Positions 47,419-57,999 of a stretch of DNA of 64,000 nt are shown piece after piece (the stretch's first letter is position 1; each line of letters starts with the position of its first letter). The notes under the pieces are model-generated. The model ran no database searches. It worked only from the letters and a program-made list of their open reading frames with translations, and was not told the origin of the DNA. Source of the stretch: Otatea glauca (taxonomy: Eukaryota > Streptophyta > Magnoliopsida > Poales > Poaceae). The position numbers and the translations under genes were made by a program. The stretch is from NCBI GenBank assembly GCA_036346275.1, contig CM070728.1, forward strand, positions 22,716,723 to 22,780,722, written 5' to 3'.

Positions 47419-48154
47419 CTATGTATCACCGATACGCGATACCGGTACGACGATACGTAATTTTCCAAAAACAAGAATCTGGCGATACGACGAGTATGTC
47501 TGTTTAAAAAATAAAATATGAAAGAGGGAGAAGGCGACAATGGAGGGAGAAGGCGACGACGGATTGCAAATGGAGAAGGTGGTGGCAAGATTGTAGAGGG
47601 GGGGAAGACAGCGGCGACGGTGATTAGCAGCCTGGGTGGTGAGCTGGTGGTAGAAGGAGAAGGTAGGGGAGGCGACAGTGGCTTGTAGAGAGAGAAGGCG
47701 ATGGCGGCAAGATTGCAGAGGGAAAAGGCGACAGCGGCCGCTATGCTGGGTATTAGGGTGGCGACAGCGAGACTACAAAGGGAGAAAGGAGAGGAGGCAA
47801 CAATGGTGGCCCGCAAGCTCAGTGGAGGCTGGAGGGGAGGTGGTAGTTGGCAGCAGTCGTTGGTCAGCTGGGTGGATATCAGTGGCTACCGGGTCTAGGG
47901 AGTTTAGGGGAGTCAGCGGTAGGAGAGATTATTGGGTGAAATGAGAGAGATTTTAGGGTTAGGAGAGATGTTTTGAATTGAACTTGGCATTGTGTTTTTA
48001 GCCTAGAAGTATCGGAGAAGGATCGGGTTTATTTTTATTAATTTTAAATGTTTAATTCCAACGATCCATTCTAATACGGTATCAGGAAGGATTGCGGAGG
48101 ATAGCCATATCCGATACTGGTACGGCAATTTTGTGAAGGATCGGTGATTCATAG
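47419..48154. mobile_element. non-autonomous TIR element, probably hAT, 736 bp
   Basis: Ends CTATGTATCACCGATACG and, reverse complemented, CTATGAATCACCGATCCTT. Flanked by a perfect 8-bp duplication ACCCTAAG (47411-47418 and 48155-48162). The centre (47525-47945) is a GC-rich run of GGCGACGGCG / GAGGGAGAAGGCGA repeats. Short frames there (47385-47944) are low complexity and not called as genes. Confidence 0.85.
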
Positions 48155-48214
48155 ACCCTAAGTTGAACTTTTACATATATAGCAATCAATCCTACACTTT
48201 TAGGAAACAAATTA

Positions 48215-48441
48215 CTCTCCTAGTCACAAATACATGTCGTGTTGTGATACTTGCAGTCAAACTTTCAAACTTTGGCAATTGATATCTTTTTAAATATTTA
48301 GATTATATACATGAAAATCATATGAATAGATTTGTGATGAAAAGTTTTTCATAATATTATGATTTTATTGAGTGGTATAACTATATTACAATACGGACAG
48401 TGTCAATATCCAAAATGACTTGTATTTGTGACTGGAGGGAA
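48215..48441. mobile_element. Stowaway-type MITE, 227 bp
   Basis: Left CTCTCCTAGTCACAAATACA; reverse complement of the right end TTCCCTCCAGTCACAAATAC; TA on both sides (48213-48214, 48442-48443). Related to the copy at 28000. Confidence 0.8.
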
Positions 48442-49324
48442 TATATATATGTTCAATCACCATTAAATTGGTTTTGGCAGTTAATGACAAATTTAAATGT
48501 GACACTAACTCTTTTGTTGAGTATCATATTGTTCATTTTCATTTTGATGGGAAAATGGAAATTTGTAAGGTATGCATTCGTTATCATATTAATTCATGTT
48601 ATTGCATTCCTTAGATCCAAAATATAGGTTGAAATTCCGCAACAAGTCTAACTTTGATACGTGCATATTTATTCCAAGTCAAATATATGTATGCACACAT
48701 TTAGAGGAAGTTCACTCTATGTTTTATGGTTTCAGTAGTATTGGTCCTTTTCTTTTTTCTACATATATTGATGATATTTACTTTGAAAAAAGAAGATCAT
48801 CATCAACTGAAAGCTCTAAGTGAATGCGTAAGGCAAATGTATAACTAGTATAGGATAAGGATGTATTCCTAGTTTTGTATTGGTCTCGTTGTTTGGTTAG
48901 AGACTGGATTACTAGTGTAGATTGATGTACTATTAAGAGTGGTCTTGTATAGTAGTTTGAGTCTCATCATGTGTTGGTACCACAATCCCGCTTGCTCTAG
49001 CTCTTCGTTGCATAATGCTATTATTTGTGAATGTGTTTTGTAAATAGTTGAAGCTCACGCACTTACTCTTTGTAGCATGTGACTAAAGTTTGCAAATTGT
49101 TGAAGTTCATACATTGATCATTTATAGATTCTTGCTAGCTTGTAGTCGTGCTCTTTGATCAAACCTATGTTAGAGATTTCAAGAAATTAGATTCTAGACT
49201 TGTGTGGCTACATTGGATTTTTAGTGTTCCATGGAAATATCTATGGTTTCTTAGATCCTGAAAATGGATTGAAGTTGTAGCCTAATCAGACTTCGGAGTA
49301 AAAAGTTACAATCGTTTTTATATT

Positions 49325-49650
49325 GTGCTGTGAGTCTGTCCGAATTTGGTGTTAGGAATGTCTGAATTGGAGGAATTAGGAATGTCCAAATTTGATTTTA
49401 GGAAATTTTGACGGAACATGTGTTATGGACCTGATTTGGATTATAGGATTCAGAATGTCCGAATTTTGTAATTAGGAATGTCTGATTTTTGAAAATTAGA
49501 ATTGTCCAAATTAGTGAATTCAGAATGTCCTAATTCAACTTCGAAATTGACTGCATATCATGCGGACTTGTGAACGTTGAGAATGTTCGATTTTACCAAT
49601 TAGGAATGTCTGAATTTGTATTTTTCAAATGATTTTGTTATAAACGGCTA
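49325..49650 (+). repeat. U3 array of degenerate (A/G)GAATGTC(C/T)GAATT motifs
   Basis: About nine variants (GTCCGAATTTGG, GGAATGTCTGAATT, GGAATGTCCAAATT, AGAATGTCCGAATT and so on), spaced irregularly and ending shortly before the TATA box. The same array occurs in the H LTR (about 59245-59520), so it is part of the LTR and not random. Confidence 0.75.
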
Positions 49651-49665
49651 GTTTCTTTCAGAGGA

Positions 49666-49673
49666 TATAAAAG
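49666..49673 (+). promoter_or_regulatory. TATA box of unit F LTR
   Basis: GGATATAAAAGAGGC follows the repeat array. The equivalent site in H is GGATTTAAAAGAGGC (about 59558), slightly weakened. Confidence 0.65.
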
Positions 49674-50394
49674 AGGCACAGTATGGAGGTTTTTGCAGCT
49701 ACTGCCACGCTCCTTTGAGGCTTGCATTTGAGAGCAAAGGCTTGAGAGCTTATAGTGCAATCCTTGAGAGATTTGAGAGGCATTTGAGCTAGAGTTTCTT
49801 GCGTGAAATGTTTTGGCATTTCATTTTACTCTTGAGCTAGTGTGAGCAAGGAGAAAGGTCACTAGTTACATGTGTTACTTCTAGATGTGGATTGAGTATT
49901 CACTAGTGCATGTGTTGCACTTGGTGAGTGTAAGAAAGATGCTTGGCTTGTTACTCTTGGTGTTTGTCGACACATAAACAATGTAGAAGCATCGTGGTCC
50001 GGTAATCTTCTCAAGAATCTAGTGAGAAGGCTCGGTGTGTTGATAAGTAATTCCACTAGTGGATTCGAGGTGTTTGGCTTAATTTGTGAAGCTAGTCTAA
50101 TTCATTTGGGCTTACCTCAATGTGGACTAAGGGAGATTGGCAAGTCTCCAAACACCACGGTAAAATGATCGTGTGTCATATTTTGGTTTGCTTCCTTTGG
50201 CTCATTTATATTGTTACAATTTTACATTTGTAGAATTGAATTGCTTGCTTGTCACCCTAGGATTGCAATTCTTGATCTAGACTTAGGTTTTTGGTGCACT
50301 TTGTGAGACCATTTGATTTAGCCTTAATTAGGCAAAACTGTTTTGATTAACCGCATATTCACCGCCTCTAGTCGACCCTCCTCGACCTTACAAG

Positions 50395-50406
50395 TGGTAT
50401 CAAAGC
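50395..50406 (+). other. primer binding site, unit F
   Basis: TGGTATCAAAGC, one mismatch from the tRNA-Met type TGGTATCAGAGC, 2 nt after the LTR end. The matching sites are 53514-53525 (TGGTATCAGAGC) and 60400-60411 (TGGTATTAGAGC). Confidence 0.85.
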
Positions 50407-50448
50407 TTAATCTCTCGTTTATTAGGCTTTACCACCTAGAGAGTAAGG

Positions 50449-51581
50449 ATGGAAACTAGAGAGGTTGTGCACTCCGGTAGGGTGTCACACTTTAATGGCA
50501 CAAATTATTCTCATTGGAAAATTCACTTGTCATGCTATCTTAAGGATATGAGTCCAAAAATACAACGGCTAGTAGATGTGGGCTTTTCACCTCCAATGGA
50601 TTATCTTGCTCCAACAAATGAGGATAAATGCTTGGATCTCAACACTAAAGCAATTAATGCTTTATTTAGTGCTTTAAGAATAGATGCTTTCAATCATGTA
50701 TGCAATCTCAAGAGAGCTCATAAAATGTGGACACAACTTCAAGATAATTATGAAATGTCCGCCTCAACCATGGTTGATTGTTTTAAAGAATGGATGTCGA
50801 GAGAAGAAACCTCAACTTCTTTCTCCAAAGATGAGGAGTCTACAGCCCTATCCACATCAACTAATTGCTTTTTGGCCAGAGGTAATGTGTCCCTTCTTCT
50901 CATGGAACTCACTAATCCCAAGGCAGACATAGGCATTACATGTGATTTATTAGATAATATGTCTTGTGTAGTTATTAGCGTCCACCTCTTGTGATGACTT
51001 GTTAGATATTCCTTGTAGCTCATATGTAGATACTTCTACTTCCGCTATGCTATGTGAGATTAACATTGTAGAGGAGAACAAAGAGCTCAAGGGCCAAATC
51101 AATAAGTTGAGTAATAAATTGGATTAGTTCTATAAAGGGAAGGCCTCTCTTGATGAGATCTTGAGCAAACAAAGGAACTTTTGCATGACAACAGAGGGAT
51201 TGGTTTCATCTCCAAGAAGGAGAATAGCAAGACAAGGCAAAATGCAAGACATTTAAAGAACGTCAAGTGCTTTGGATGCAATGAGAAGAGACACTTCGCC
51301 TTGGTGTGTCCTAATAAAGTAGATGACAAGGCAAGATCATCAAGAAAGAGTCAAAGCGGCAAAAAGCAAGACAAGAAGACAAAGGATGGAAGCAAAAGTC
51401 AAACTTGCGTCCCATGGGTAAATCCTCTGAGCGTATACTATATAATGCTCATTATTTGTTTAGGAAGGATAGAAATGGCAAAGTATTTGCTAGATGTGTT
51501 AGTTCACCAAAGACTATTGCTAGGGTTATTTGGTTGCCAAAATCCTTTGAGAGTAACATCCATGGACCCAACCGAGCATGA
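50449..51581 (+). pseudogene. copia-like gag, unit F
   Basis: Intact for 181 codons (50449-50994): METREVVHSGRVSHFNGTNY, then SHWKIHLSCYLKDMSPKIQ, LNTKAINALFSALRIDAFNH and MWTQLQDNYE, the pattern of DUF4219/UBN2-type copia Gag. A frameshift near 50985 and a stop at 51127 follow. The 51181-51410 frame then carries a correct CCHC knuckle CFGCNEKRHFALVC and a lysine-rich tail. The second knuckle seen in H is deleted here. The region between the capsid part and the coiled segment is shorter than in G and H. Final stop TGA at 51579-51581. Probable role: particle formation for the element's RNA. Confidence 0.83.
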
Positions 51582-52837
51582 GTATTAAAAAGTGCTTAAA
51601 TGTTTAATAGGTACTAATAAAGGCATCTCAGGCTTGGCTCACTCATGAAGAGGTGAGTTCTACCATGTGCAAAAATTAAGCCAAGCATAAGGATGATCAT
51701 TTCGCATCATGAATCAATGTTATCTCGGTAACAAGTATTTACAATGAACAATCTAGGTTCTAGCCTTGTGTAGGTTGCATAATAAAATCTCGAGTGAGAT
51801 TTGATATGGCACATTAGGGAGGAGTGGCAAATCATAATCATGCTTATTGCATCACCACGTGTGCCCAAATTAATTAAGTGCTAGTATTAATTTTCAAATT
51901 TTAGCCATTTAGTCAAAAGTCAAAAAATTTATAACTATTAGTATTCTTGTGAATAACTAGTTGCAAAATTTATGCAAATGCTTTTGAGAAGTTTACCAAA
52001 GGTTATGGCATTATAAAAAAACAATTTCAAAAGAAAATGGCGTTTTAGCCCAAAAGCTAGTTATTGGTATCTTATTTTGGCTTTAAACTTGTATTACGAA
52101 TAGAATTGACTATAATAAAATTTTGAAAAAGGTTCCAAAACAAAAAAACATATAGTTGGTCTTTCTTAACACGTGTCTTATTCAAAATATTTTTAAAAGA
52201 CCAACCCATCAAAAGTTATTTGATTTTGAATCTCACCCAAAAACTACGCTTGACCTATATTGGTCAGATACTAGCACCTTGTGAGCTTCACCTCTCGGAC
52301 CAGATCCTTGACATATCTTAGTTCAAAATGGTATTTTAAAGTCATATATAATATTTCCAATCAAGGATCTTCTTAATTCCTTCATTTGGTTTTTTTAGTG
52401 GAGTTGGAACCTATATGCGTGTGTTTCCTTTTAAATGAGCCATTTTGGTCTAATGTCAAAAATTTTGTTTAAAAAGCCCAAACATTTAAAAACCTTTATA
52501 AAGGTACTTAAATATGAAATTCAAATCTTTTACAATGCTTTCGGAGTAAAAATCCCAATTTTGGAAACAAAATAGAAAATTTCTACTTTAATGGATCTTG
52601 TATGATCTTGTTTTTGGATTAAATTATATATTTATTAAATCAAAATATGTTGTTTTTAAAAAAGTTTTCAATGCAAAATTCTTTGTGCTGGTCTTTTCAA
52701 ATATTTCCTTAGTTTAAAGTTTTTCCAAACAACCTACCATTTGAAAGTTATAGCCATTTGATTTTCGCCAAAATCTTTCTTTTCACCCCAAGTTTACCCA
52801 TTCTTAAATATTGTAGGTTTAGCTATTTGAGTCTCAT
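51582..52837 (+). other. unit F non-coding 3' part
   Basis: AT-rich, no frame with a known domain. It aligns with 55620-56880 (G) and 62015-63230 (H). At 52837 it stops after GGTTTAGCTATTTGAG and jumps to a late part of the next LTR, so about 1.1 kb of internal sequence and the first 1.7 kb of LTR were deleted. Confidence 0.75.
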
Positions 52838-53511
52838 TTCACCCTCTTGAGCTAGTGTGAGCTTCTCGTCTTAGTTGTGCATGTGTTGCAACTTGTGAGC
52901 AAGGAAAAAGGTCTCTAGTTACATGTGTTGCTTCTAGAGGTGGATTGAGTATTCATTTGTGCATGTGTTGCACTTGGTGAGTGTTAAGAAAGAGGCATGG
53001 CTTGTTACTCTTAATGTTTGCCAACACCTAGACAACGTGGAGGCATCGTGGTACGGTGATCTTCTCAAGAAGCTTGTGAGAAGGCTCGGTTGTTGTGAAG
53101 GTTGGAGCTCACCAACCCAAAGTGGAAAAGAGGTACCACTAGTGGATTCGAGGTATTTGTCTTAATTAGTCGAGCTGGTCCAATCCAATTGGGCTTACCT
53201 CGTCGTGGACTAGGGGTGACCAGCAAGTTACCGAACAGCACGGTAAAAAGGATTGTTCGTGATATTTCGGTTTGCTTCCTTTGACTCATTTACATTCTTG
53301 TAATTTACATTCCTAGAATAGAATTGCTTACTTGCCACCCTAGATTTGCAAACCTTTATGTGGACTTAGGTTGTTGTTGTACTTAGTGACCATTTGATTT
53401 AAGCCTTAATCGGGTAAAAACGTTTTGATTCATGCTTCCACATAAAATATCAGTTTTGGACAAAGAAAAATTAAAAACCACCTATTCAACCCCCCTCTAG
53501 ACGACCTTACA
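52838..53511 (+). repeat. unit G LTR, 3' remnant
   Basis: From TCATTTCACCCTCTTGAGCT to CGACCTTACA. It matches the end of the F and H LTRs. The U3 and TATA parts are missing. Confidence 0.8.
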
Positions 53512-53652
53512 AGTGGTATCAGAGCTTGGTCTCTCGTTTATTAGGCTTTACCACCTAGAGAGTATGGATGGCAACTAGAGAGGATGTGCACCCCAGTAGG
53601 GTGTCACACTTTAATGGCACAAATTATTCTCATTGGAAAATTCGCTTGTCAT

Positions 53653-54484
53653 CACTGTAATCATGGCGTTGCCTAGGCGACGCCTAGGCGCCGACTAGGC
53701 GTCTAGGCCACCGATCGGAGTCGCCATGGCTTGACACCTTGCCTGAAGCCAGCCAGGCGGCTGCCTGGTCGCCATGGCGTCGCGGCTGCCTGCCTCCTCC
53801 TCCGCCTCCCCTTCCTCTGCTCTGATCTCCACCTCCCCTTCCTCTGGTCTGAGCTCCACCTCGACGCCTCCCCTTCCTCTGCTCTGAGCTCCGCCTCAGT
53901 TCGGCTCTCGGTTTGGCGCTGAGGTCAGGACTGGAGGATGCGTTGAGGCTGACCAAAGGGAATATGAGGAAGCCGCGAGCCCGCGACGCCGATTGGAGAT
54001 GAGGAAGCCGCGACGGGGATTGGAGATGAACTGAGCTTAGCCAAATGGGGGAGTACTCCGGGAGTAGTAGTACAGACTACAGACTACAGAACAAAAGCAG
54101 GGAGAAAAAAATTGCAACAACAGCATGCAATGCAACTGAGCTAGGGAGTAGTTGAGTATTGACTGAGTACTGACTCAATACTTACTGAGAAGTGAGAATG
54201 ATCAATGATCACTGAACACTGAGTCACTGACTAATTCCTATTAGTAATTTAGTATGAAGTACTGAATATTAGTATTGATTATTGAGTAATGAGTAGACTG
54301 CTTAGCATTGAGTATTGATTGCTTGGTATTGAGTATTGAGTATTGCCTGCTTATTCTAGCTTGTATAGAAAATGACTGATAATGATGCTTCAAATCTGAA
54401 CTTTTGGTCGCCTAACTGTCGCCTAGGCGAGCGCCTAGGCGCCCCGGAGGCAACTCGCCTCGCCGGGGCGCCGTGATAACCATG
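53653..54484. mobile_element. non-autonomous hAT element inside gag, 832 bp
   Basis: Flanked by a perfect 8-bp duplication CTTGTCAT (53645-53652 and 54485-54492). The uninterrupted site in F is CACTTGTCATGCTATC. Ends CACTGTAATCATGGCG and, reverse complemented, CATGGTTATCACGGCG, followed by GCCTAGGCG-rich subterminal runs on both sides. A middle GC-rich part (53680-53990) is followed by a low-complexity ACTGAGTATTGA stretch (54130-54350). Confidence 0.9.
54130..54350 (+). repeat. low-complexity (TGAGTA/TTGAG)n-like stretch
   Basis: Degenerate repeats of ACTGAGTA, TATTGAGTA and GCTTAGCATTGAG inside the hAT element. No coding value. Confidence 0.7.
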
Positions 54485-55613
54485 CTTGTCATGCTATCTT
54501 AAGGATACGAGTCCAAAAATACGACGGCTAGTAGATGTTGGCTTTTCACCTCCAATGGATTATCTTGATCCAACAAATGAGGATGAGAAATGCTTGCATC
54601 TCGACACTAAAGTTATTAATGATTTATTTAGTGCTTTAAGTATTAGATGCGATCAATCAGGTATACAATCTCAAGAGCACTCATGAAATGTGGACACAAT
54701 TTCAAAATAATTATGAAATGTATGCCTCAAACAAGGATGATTATTTTAAATAATGGATGTTTGGAGAAGAAACCTCAACTTCTATCTCCAAAGATGAAGA
54801 GTCTATAGCCCCCATCCATATCAACTCATTGCTTTTTGTACACGGGTAATGAAAAGGTTAATAATGATGATGAGCCTACATACGATGAGTTGAAGGGTAT
54901 GCTTAAGGAGCTTAATGAGTATCTAGGTAAGGAGAAGACTATAGTTTAAGATTTTGAAGAAAGATCATGTCTCACTTAAAATTACTTATAATGTGCTAAA
55001 GGATGAGCATGAGTCCCTTTTCTGAAGGAACTCATTACGGCCAAGGTGGATATAGGCATTACATGTGATTTATTAGATGATAGACCTTGTGTAATTATTA
55101 GCCCTTGCATTTCATCTAAGGTTATCGTGTCCACTTCTTGTGATGACTTGTTAGACATTCCTTGTAGCTCATATGTAGATACTTCTACTTCCTCTATATA
55201 ATGTGAGACTAACCTTGTAGAGGAGAACAAAGAGCTCAAGGGCTAGGTCACTAAGTCGACCAATAAATTGGAGAAGTGCTACAAAGGGAAGGCCTCTCTT
55301 GATGAGATCTTGAGGAAAGAAAGGAACTTGCGTGACAAGAGACGGATTGGCTTCATCTCCAAGAAGGAGAATAGCAAGACAAGGCACAATGCAAGACATT
55401 TGAAGAACATCAAGTGATTTGGATGCAATGAGATAGGACACATTGCCTCGGTGTGCCCTAACAAAGTAGTTGATAAGGCAAGATCATAAAAAAAGGCAAA
55501 CCGGAGATAAGGCAAGTGTATGCTAGACGTGTTAGTTCACCTAAGACTATTGCTAGGGCTATTTGGTTGCCAAAATCCTTTGTGACTAACATCCATGAAC
55601 CCAACCGAGCATG

Positions 55614-57999
55614 GATACAAAAAAGTGCTTAAATGTTTAATAGGTACTTATCTAGGCATTGGAGGCTTGAATCACTCATGACGAGGTGAACTCCATCATG
55701 TGCAAAAATAGAGCCAAACATAAGGATGATCCTTTCACATCATGAATTGATGCTATCTCGGAAACAAGTATTTACATTGAAGAATCTAGGTTCTAGCCTT
55801 GTGTAGGTTGCAAAGAATGAAAATCAATTTCAATAGTGTGTTCTTGCTCTTGTTTAGAAACTTCATTATTGCAATCTCGATCAAGATGGGATATGGCATA
55901 TTAAGGGAGAGTGTTAAATCATAATCAAGTATATGGCAACCCTATGTGTGCCCAAATTAATTAAGTTCACGAATTAAGTTTCTAATTTGAGCCATTTAGC
56001 CAAAACTCAAAAAAATTATAACTATGAGTATTCCTGTGAAAAACTAGTTGCAAAATGTATGCAAATTCTTTTGAAAAGTTTACTAAAGGTTATGGCATTA
56101 TAAAAACCAATTTGAAAAGAAAATGGGTTTTTAGCCCAAAAGCTAGTTATTGGTATCTTGTTTTGGCTTTAAACTTGTATTTTGAACAGAATTGACTATA
56201 AAAGGATTTTGAAATAGTTGCAAAAGAAAACAAAACCTATAGTTAGTCATTCTTAACATTGGTCGTATTAAAAATATTTTTGAAAGACCAACCTATTGAA
56301 AGTTATTTGATTTTAAAACTCACTCAAAAATTATGCTTGACCTATATTAGTCATATACTAGCACTTGTGAGTTTCACCTATCAGACAAAGATTCTTTTTC
56401 ATATCTTTGTTCAAAATGGTATTTTAAAGTCATATATATATTTTCCAATCATTGATCTTCTTAATTCCTTCATTTGGTATTTTTTGGAGTGAAGTTGGCA
56501 ACTATATGCATGAGTTTCCTTTTACATGAGCCATTTTGGTCTAAGGTCAAAAATATTGTTTAAAATATCTAAATATGTAAAAAACTTTATAAAGTTACTT
56601 AAATATGCAATTCAAATATTTTACAATGCTTTCGGGGGTAAAATTCCCTATTTTAGAAACAAAATATAAAATTTGGACTTTAATGGATTAAATTATATAT
56701 TTTCATAAATCTAAATATGTTGAGTTTTTGAAAAAGTTTTCAATACAAAACTTTTTGGGTTGGTCATTTCAAACAGTTCTTTAGTTTAAAGTTTTTCTAA
56801 ACAACCAACCATTTGAAAGTTATGTCCATTTATTTTTGCCCGAAATTTACCTATTCTTAAATGTTGCGGGTTTAGCTATTTGAGTTGGATTTTTTTGACT
56901 ATCTTGGCTTGAAATAGTATTTATAACTCATACAAAGCCATGAAAGAAAAACCTCCATGAAATTAAAATTGGGTTGCATTTTGGGCCTTTGATGGAAAAC
57001 TATTCTCTTTTTAGGCCAACAAAGCACATTTTGCCATACCTTTAGATATAAAATTCCTTTTTCGAAATTTATTTTTGGAAAATCTTTTAGGATCCCAAAG
57101 GGCATTTCTGCAATGCTTCAAATAATTTCAACTATATTTGAAAAGTTTGTGGCTTTTTCTCATCTTGATCAAATTTGAAAATTCAGATTTTTGCATGGTT
57201 TTGAGCTGATTTGTGATTTTCTATCTCCAAATGGGATCATAATTTGAGGAAGACAATATAATGAGACTTGATTCTCTGCAATTGTCCTTTTGTGCAAAAA
57301 AATTATTAGATTTATTGGAGCTCATTTAACTAGTTTTTCAGCCCTCTTTCAAAGCACAAATGGAATGTCAAAATCTGAAAACCTGAAACTTTCTATTTTC
57401 TGAAACCTCATGATTTCCATATCTTCAAAATGGCTATGATTTGGGAGTTTCCAAAATCAAAATTTATGTATATTTATGTGGAAAATATTTATCTCAAAGT
57501 ATTTTTTTATCTTGTTTACAAAGTTTTATATGCTTGAAAGCGTCACGTTGGCTATGTGATGTTAATAAATTGATCTTGAATTGACATAGATTTTTGGTCA
57601 TTGAGAAAATGAGCATGGTGTCTTCATAAAAAATGTTTATAGCCATGATTTCTATCATCTTTAAAATTTTCATCAAGTTTGGAGTTCGTTTTGATGTGTT
57701 CCTCGTCTAAACTCTTTTAGGCTCTCTAGTTGGAAAAATATTTTATAAGTGTTGATAAAAATTCCCACATTTGGGTGATTGGTTCATGTCTTGAGAAGTA
57801 GCTTCTCATTCTTACCGAGAACCTCATATATTCATCATGCGCATAAGTATGTCATTCTCATTTGCATAATGTTTGAATTACTTAGTGACATGCGTGTATA
57901 TTGTCCAATAGCTTAAATTCCTACTATGAGTTGATTTATATCCAAATGTGGTTATTGATAATGGATTTATCATCAACCACTAAAACGGGGGAGATTCCA
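55614..57999 (+). other. unit G non-coding 3' part (2.4 kb) and polypurine tract
   Basis: No pol domain in any frame; short frames have no motif. Ends AAAACGGGGGAGATTCCAA directly before the next LTR, a good polypurine tract. This is the complete spacer of the family and shows that pol is absent and not merely decayed. Confidence 0.75.

Larger units (their letters stand above)
48450..50392 (+). repeat. unit F 5' LTR (1943 bp)
   Basis: Starts TGTTCAATCACCATTAAATT, where similarity to the LTR of H (58000) begins exactly, and ends CGACCTTACA before a primer site. Compared with H it lacks about 370 bp after 48790. It contains an AATGTC(C/T)GAATT repeat array and a TATA box. Confidence 0.82.
53568..55613 (+). 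pseudogene. copia-like gag, unit G, split by a hAT element
   Basis: Begins ATGGCAACTAGAGAGG (cf. 50449). It is interrupted at 53653-54484 by a hAT element and resumes LSCYLKDTSPKIRRLVDVGF (54486), PPMDYLDPTNEDEKCLHLDT. Later parts run across frames, with stops at about 54752 and 54948. The first zinc knuckle has lost its leading cysteine (TGA for TGC, near 55418); the rest reads FGCNEIGHIASVC. The second knuckle is missing. The tail SSPKTIARAIWLPKSF is kept. Not functional. Confidence 0.8.
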
